Origin: CAIQPV01 sp963719855
GTDB lineage: Bacteria > Pseudomonadota > Gammaproteobacteria > Burkholderiales > Gallionellaceae
Assembly: GCA_963719855.1 (NCBI GenBank)
Contig: CAVRDK010000001.1
Span: 186,001-250,000, forward strand
Length of the DNA stretch: 64,000 nt
Direction of reading: 5' to 3'
The notes beneath the pieces were generated by a model. It saw nothing but the letters and a program-made list of their open reading frames with translations. It searched no databases and was not told the origin of the DNA. Numbering within the stretch: the stretch's first letter is position 1; each line of letters begins with the position of its first letter. Shown here piece by piece: positions 60,105 through 64,000 of the stretch. The position numbers and the translations under genes are program-made.

Positions 60105-60872
60105 TTACTCGATAAACCCATCAGCCAGTAATTCGTCGAGCAGTGCATCATAGTCATACGCACCACGGCTGTTGGGCGCGTGTTCGAAGATGGTTTTATT
60201 CAGTGCAGGGCTTTCCGCCAGACTGACATTTTCCGAAATGAGCGTTCGGCAAACATCCGTACCGAATTCCGCTTCGGCCATACGCAGGATATCTCTCGCC
60301 ATGCGCCGCCGCGAGTCAAAACGGGTGAGCAGATAACGGCGATTGACACGGCGTTTCAGTACTCGTTCAAGTGCCTTGAGGGTTTTTCTAATCTGCATGG
60401 CGCCTTTGATGGACAGGTGATCCGCCGAAATGGGAATGATAACGCCATCGCTGGCAAATATCGCATTTAGCGAAAGGACGCCAACCATCGGACAGCAGTC
60501 GAGTATCCAAGGCGTACTCATACACGCTGTCTTTTCTGCCTGCAAACTTGTGTTCAATTTGTTAATTGCGTTGTAACCCTTACCAAACAGCGCGTCCACC
60601 TTGGACAGTTCGGCGTGCGACGGAATGATGCTGATCCCGCTGGTCGACTCTTGGATTATTTCACGCAACGGGCGGTTGCGTTGAAACAAGCTATAAATGC
60701 TGTCGTCGCCAGAGTGCGCGGTAATGCCGACAATGGCGCCAAACTGCGCTTGCGGATCAAGATCAATGCCAATGGGTTGACGTCCGCGACGCGCAAGCGC
60801 GGCGGCCAGATTAAGAGCTGTGGTGGTTTTCCCCACCCCACCTTTTTGGTTAAAGACAGCGACTATGGTCAT
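60105..60872 (-). CDS. ParA-family ATPase
   Basis: This 255-residue protein has the deviant Walker A FNQKGGVGKTTTALNLA, IGIDLDPQAQFGAIVG and a later WILDCCPMVGVLSLNAIFAS. No parB is adjacent, so it may be an orphan ParA/MinD-like protein for positioning a cellular cargo, not chromosome partition. Its TAA stop lies in the target duplication of the MITE. The protein looks full length. Confidence 0.85.
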   Translation of the reverse strand: MTIVAVFNQKGGVGKTTTALNLAAALARRGRQPIGIDLDPQAQFGAIVGITAHSGDDSIYSLFQRNRPLREIIQESTSGISIIPSHAELSKVDALFGKGYNAINKLNTSLQAEKTACMSTPWILDCCPMVGVLSLNAIFASDGVIIPISADHLSIKGAMQIRKTLKALERVLKRRVNRRYLLTRFDSRRRMARDILRMAEAEFGTDVCRTLISENVSLAESPALNKTIFEHAPNSRGAYDYDALLDELLADGFIE

Positions 60873-60979
60873 GGTTCATTGGGAGTCGGGGTTAATTTTG
60901 TATTGTGTCTCAGGCTATTCTAGCAGACTAAAACTCAACTCTCCGTGCGCATTGGTTGGCAGGCAGGCGGAATCTACAG

Positions 60980-62218
60980 CTAGATTCGCCCCGTATCCTG
61001 ATCGTGTCCATGCCTTTTGTATAGTGCTGCCATGCTGCCGGACAGCAACAGGCCGAACACCAGGATGATGAGATATATGCTGAGTTCCAGTTTTTCCATA
61101 AGCGCGTACAGCGCAAGCATGGCGAAGATGCTGAGATTCTCGTTTAAATTCTGCACGGCGATGGAACTGCCCGCGCCCATCAGCAAGTGGCCCCGGTGTT
61201 GAAGCAGGGCGTTCATCGGCACCACGAAATAGCCGCCCATCGCGCCGATGGCAATGAGCAGTACGATGGCAAGCGTTGGGCTGGTGACCGGGATCATTGC
61301 CAGTACCACTAGCCCCATGCAGATGCCGACCGGCAAGACTTTCACCGAGTGTTCCAGTTTTACGAGCTTGGCTGCCAGCGCTGCACCTATGGCGATGCCG
61401 ACGGCAACCCAGGCGGTGAGCTTGGCGGCAGACCCCATGTTAAGGTGCAGCACGGCAGTGGCCCAGGCCAGCACCAGCAGGCGCAAGGTGGCACCCGCGC
61501 CCCAGAACAGTGTGGTGACGGCCAGCGAAACTTGTCCCAGAGGGTCTTTCCACAGCAGCTTGAAGCAGTGCGCAAATTCACTCATCAGGAATACCGGGTT
61601 GCGGCTCAGCGGCTTGTGGTCTATCGACACGCGCGGGATATATAGGTTGAACAAGGCCGCAACGAGGTAGAGGATGATGATGACGGAAATCGCCAGTTTC
61701 GGTGGCGTGTCAATGCCGGTGTCGATCAGTGGCACATCCCACCATTGCAGCATGGGGTCGGCGATGTCCGGGCTGATGAGTATGCCGCCGACTACCGCGC
61801 CGAGGATGATGGCAACGACGGTCAGCCCTTCCATCCAACTATTCGCCAGCACCAATTTTCCCGGTGGCAGGTATTCGGTGAGGATGCCGTATTTCGCGGG
61901 CGAATAGGCAGCCGCACCGAGACCGACCAGACCGTAGGCGAGCAGCGGATTGATTCCGGCCAGCATGGCGATACAGCCGCCGAGCTTGATGGTATTGCTG
62001 ATGAACATCACGCGGCCCTTGGGCAGCGAATCGGCGAAGGCGCCGACGAATGGCGCCAGTACGATATAGGACACCACGAATGCTTCCTGCAATACTGGCG
62101 TGTGCCAAGCGGGGGCGTGCATGTCTTTCAGCAACGCAATGGCGGCAAACAGCAGGGCATTATCTGCGAGAGCGGAAAAGAATTGCGCCGCGAGGATGAT
62201 GTAGAAGCCGAGATTCAT
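60980..62218 (-). CDS. lplT: Lysophospholipid transporter LplT
   Basis: This 412-residue MFS protein has about twelve hydrophobic segments, begins MNLGFYIILAAQFFSALADN and has APFVGAFADSLPKGRVMFIS, typical of LplT. It flips lysophospholipids to the inner leaflet for reacylation. No Aas acyltransferase gene is next to it here. Confidence 0.88.
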   Translation of the reverse strand: MNLGFYIILAAQFFSALADNALLFAAIALLKDMHAPAWHTPVLQEAFVVSYIVLAPFVGAFADSLPKGRVMFISNTIKLGGCIAMLAGINPLLAYGLVGLGAAAYSPAKYGILTEYLPPGKLVLANSWMEGLTVVAIILGAVVGGILISPDIADPMLQWWDVPLIDTGIDTPPKLAISVIIILYLVAALFNLYIPRVSIDHKPLSRNPVFLMSEFAHCFKLLWKDPLGQVSLAVTTLFWGAGATLRLLVLAWATAVLHLNMGSAAKLTAWVAVGIAIGAALAAKLVKLEHSVKVLPVGICMGLVVLAMIPVTSPTLAIVLLIAIGAMGGYFVVPMNALLQHRGHLLMGAGSSIAVQNLNENLSIFAMLALYALMEKLELSIYLIILVFGLLLSGSMAALYKRHGHDQDTGRI

Positions 62219-62309
62219 TAAGAGGGGCAGTTTTTTGGTGGGCGATTTATATCACGAAAAGAGGATGCCTGCTATCATTAGCGGCAACTCTACTTTGCCC
62301 GTAAAGCTC

Positions 62310-62576
62310 AGGACTCGTTAATGAATGGCTTGGACATACGTTGCCGCGTATTTGAAATGGATGCGAGGCGTGAAACGCAGCGAATGGTTGTTCCATTCGC
62401 AAGTTTTGCAATACCGCAAACGCCGGGATACGCGGCAACCCTCCGGGCTGGGGCTGCTTTTGGCGCATCCCGGTTTTGCGGGCCGCTTGTTGTGAATGAC
62501 ACAACTGTGCGTCACGCGCCTTGGCCTGCACCCAAAGCAGCCCCAGCGTATGCCCAAGTTATTCGTTAACGAGTCC
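62310..62576. repeat. Inverted-repeat element upstream of alr
   Basis: The ends AGGACTCGTTAATGAATGGC and the inverse of the right end AAGGACTCGTTAACGAATAA share most bases, continued by CTTGGACATACG / CTTGGGCATACG. A second internal pair, GCTGGGGCTGCTTT and its inverse, lies at about 62449 and 62540. It appears to be a non-autonomous element and carries no real gene. Its right end stops seven bases before the alr start codon. Confidence 0.65.
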
Positions 62577-62582
62577 TTGTTC

Positions 62583-63644
62583 ATGCCCCGTCCGATACAA
62601 GCCCGCATTGACCTTTCCGCGCTGGAACACAACCTGCGAGTTGCCCGCCGTGCGACCGGCGCGCGTATCATGGCGGTGATCAAGGCCGCTGCCTACGGGC
62701 ATGGCCTGTTGTGCACCGCCGATGCATTGCGTGCGGCGGATGGCTTTGCGCTGCTGGATGTGAGCGAAGCGGTGGCTCTGCGCGAAGCGGGATTTCGCCA
62801 GACTATCCTGCTGCTGGAAGGATTTTTTACCCCGGACGATTTGCCGCTGGCGGCGGAATACGATCTCGCAAGCGTAATTCACAGCCCGCAGCAACTCTCC
62901 ATGCTGGACGCTTATCCGCGTCGCGGCAATTTGCAGGTATGGCTCAAAGTCAACAGCGGCATGAACCGCCTTGGTTTCGCGCCGCAGGACATTCCCGCAG
63001 TGCTGGAAAAACTCAAGGCGCATCCGGCGGTGCGCGACATCACGCTGATGACGCATTTCGCCAGTGCCGACGAAGTTGCTGGCGTGGCCGCGCAACTTGA
63101 GGTGTTTAATGCGCTGGCCGCTCCCTACCGCATGCCGTGCTCGTTGGCCAATTCTGCTGCGCTGTTGCGCTATCCCGCAACCCACGCCGATTGGGTGCGC
63201 CCTGGTATCATGCTGTACGGCGCATCGCCGTTCCCCGAAATCTCTGCGCAGCAACTAGGACTCAGGCCAGTGATGACGCTGCAAAGCGAAATCATCTCGG
63301 TGCGCAAATTGAAGGCGGGCGAGCATGTTGGCTATGGCGGATTATTTTGCGCAGACTCGCCCATACGCATCGGCACGGTGGCTTGCGGCTATGCAGACGG
63401 CTACCCGCGCCACACGCCGAGCGGCACGCCAGTGCTGGTGGAAGGCCGGCGCACTCGTACCTTGGGAAGAGTCTCGATGGATATGCTGTGCGTGGATTTA
63501 AATGCGCTGCCTGATGCCATCATAGGTAGCCATGTGACGCTGTGGGGTGCCGGTTTGCCGGTGGAAGAAGTGGCTCGTGCCGCAGGCACCATCAGCTATG
63601 AATTGTTGTGCGCGCTGGCCCCACGTGTGCCGTTAATTATTTAG
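62583..63644 (+). CDS. alr: Alanine racemase
   Basis: This 353-residue PLP enzyme has the Lys motif MAVIKAAAYGHGLLCTADA and the catalytic Tyr in GEHVGYGGLFCADSP, plus ADGYPRHTPSGTPVLVEG. It interconverts L- and D-alanine for cell-wall synthesis. The ATG at 62583 is chosen because the earlier frame start (62496) lies inside the inverted-repeat element; no strong ribosome-binding site is visible. Confidence 0.92.
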   Translation: MPRPIQARIDLSALEHNLRVARRATGARIMAVIKAAAYGHGLLCTADALRAADGFALLDVSEAVALREAGFRQTILLLEGFFTPDDLPLAAEYDLASVIHSPQQLSMLDAYPRRGNLQVWLKVNSGMNRLGFAPQDIPAVLEKLKAHPAVRDITLMTHFASADEVAGVAAQLEVFNALAAPYRMPCSLANSAALLRYPATHADWVRPGIMLYGASPFPEISAQQLGLRPVMTLQSEIISVRKLKAGEHVGYGGLFCADSPIRIGTVACGYADGYPRHTPSGTPVLVEGRRTRTLGRVSMDMLCVDLNALPDAIIGSHVTLWGAGLPVEEVARAAGTISYELLCALAPRVPLII

Positions 63645-63730
63645 AATTTCACAACTAGCGGTTTAACACAGTATTTTCTAATGCAGAATGAGAACCTTGT
63701 TTAACGTGGTATGAGCCTAGCTTGGTAAAA

Positions 63731-63759
63731 TTGCACCTCCCCCGCGAAGCGCTTATAAT
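63731..63759 (+). promoter_or_regulatory. Sigma-70 promoter of tRNA-Thr
   Basis: TTGCAC at 63731-63736 and TATAAT at 63754-63759 are 17 bases apart. The tRNA begins 14 bases after the -10 box, with a GC-rich discriminator (CGCCCCC), as expected for a growth-regulated stable RNA promoter. Confidence 0.82.
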
Positions 63760-63772
63760 TCGCCCCCGGTTT

Positions 63773-63848
<76 letters not shown>

Positions 63849-63935
63849 ATAAATACGTGGCATTCAGCAATTTGACCAAATGCCAAAAACCCGATAAGGT
63901 GCAGTTTCAGTGCAGTCGCAGATTTCGGGGGCATC

Positions 63936-64000
63936 ATGGCATGGATCACAAAAACATCTTCCGGCACTTGGAAGGCTGTTATTCGCAAGGCCGGTTGGCC
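63936..64000 (+). CDS. Tyrosine integrase N-terminus (cut by window edge)
   Basis: The last 65 bases encode MAWITKTSSGTWKAVIRKAG, which resembles the N-terminal arm domain of phage/island tyrosine integrases (SG-x-W-x-A-x-I-R pattern). GGGGG lies five bases before the ATG. Its position just after tRNA-Thr fits an integrative element inserted at the tRNA 3-prime end. Only 21 codons are visible, so the call rests on the motif and context. Confidence 0.65.
   Translation, partial: MAWITKTSSGTWKAVIRKAGW

Noticed and set aside
62321..62569. Open frames on both strands between lplT and alr
   Set aside because: They lie wholly within the inverted-repeat element, show no protein motif and have no ribosome-binding site.

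Overview
The window reads as a betaproteobacterial chromosome segment. The UbiG, Gph, Alr, LplT, NirBD and NifHDKENX proteins are of betaproteobacterial type. The combination of a nif cluster, an assimilatory nitrite operon and an aryl-polyene-like cluster suggests the Nitrosomonadales/Gallionellaceae (a Sideroxydans- or Gallionella-like organism). That placement is an inference from gene content; no phylogenetic marker was tested.

Region 1 (41-2245) holds three unrecognised genes. Region 2 (2309-16954) is an aryl polyene / xanthomonadin-like lipid-pigment cluster. A short plus-strand arm (chorismatase, acyltransferase, glycosyltransferase) converges on a long, tightly overlapping minus-strand operon. 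That operon encodes an acyl carrier protein, membrane protein, AMP ligase, dehydratase, acyltransferase, LolA-like protein, MMPL exporter, deacetylase, PAP2 phosphatase, ketosynthase with partner, second dehydratase, ketoreductase and methyltransferase. The first dehydratase gene carries a one-base frameshift. Region 3 (16955-19640) is a small mobile/accessory patch with a BrnT/BrnA toxin-antitoxin pair (toxin frameshifted) and a complete IS30-family element.

Region 4 (19658-26372, minus strand) is nitrate/nitrite assimilation: nasT, nrtA, nrtB, nrtD, a 70-residue protein, nirB and nirD. Between nasT and nrtA lies a sigma-54 promoter followed by a two-hairpin ANTAR-type leader and an intrinsic terminator, so the operon is probably controlled by antitermination.

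Region 5 (26659-51004) is a nitrogen-fixation island. A nifB-led operon (nifB, ferredoxin, iscA-like, LRV FeS protein, two nifZ, nifT, SIR2-like) is followed by nifA, nifV-nifW and a nifE-led operon (nifE, nifN, nifX, a NifX-associated protein, a small helical protein, fdxB, nifQ). Then come draT-draG and a nifH-led operon (nifH, nifD, nifK, 2Fe-2S ferredoxin, nifO). Four sigma-54 promoters with TGT-N10-ACA NifA sites precede nifH, nifE, nifB and nifV. NifA carries the cysteine pattern of oxygen-sensitive NifA proteins. Two copies of one IS5-family element lie in opposite orientation. One splits draT just upstream of its catalytic Glu-x-Glu segment, so ADP-ribosylation switch-off of nitrogenase is probably lost while draG remains.

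Region 6 (51210-64000) is mixed housekeeping and signalling: a COG2509 flavoprotein, ubiG, gph, a nucleotidyl cyclase fused to hemerythrin, a DsrC-like protein without its cysteines, a frameshifted ferredoxin-NADP reductase, a uracil-DNA glycosylase remnant beside a group II intron fragment, a diguanylate cyclase response regulator, a ParA-type ATPase, lplT and alr. Two short inverted-repeat elements lie among them. The window ends at a tRNA-Thr(CGU) followed by the first codons of an integrase, probably the edge of an integrated island.
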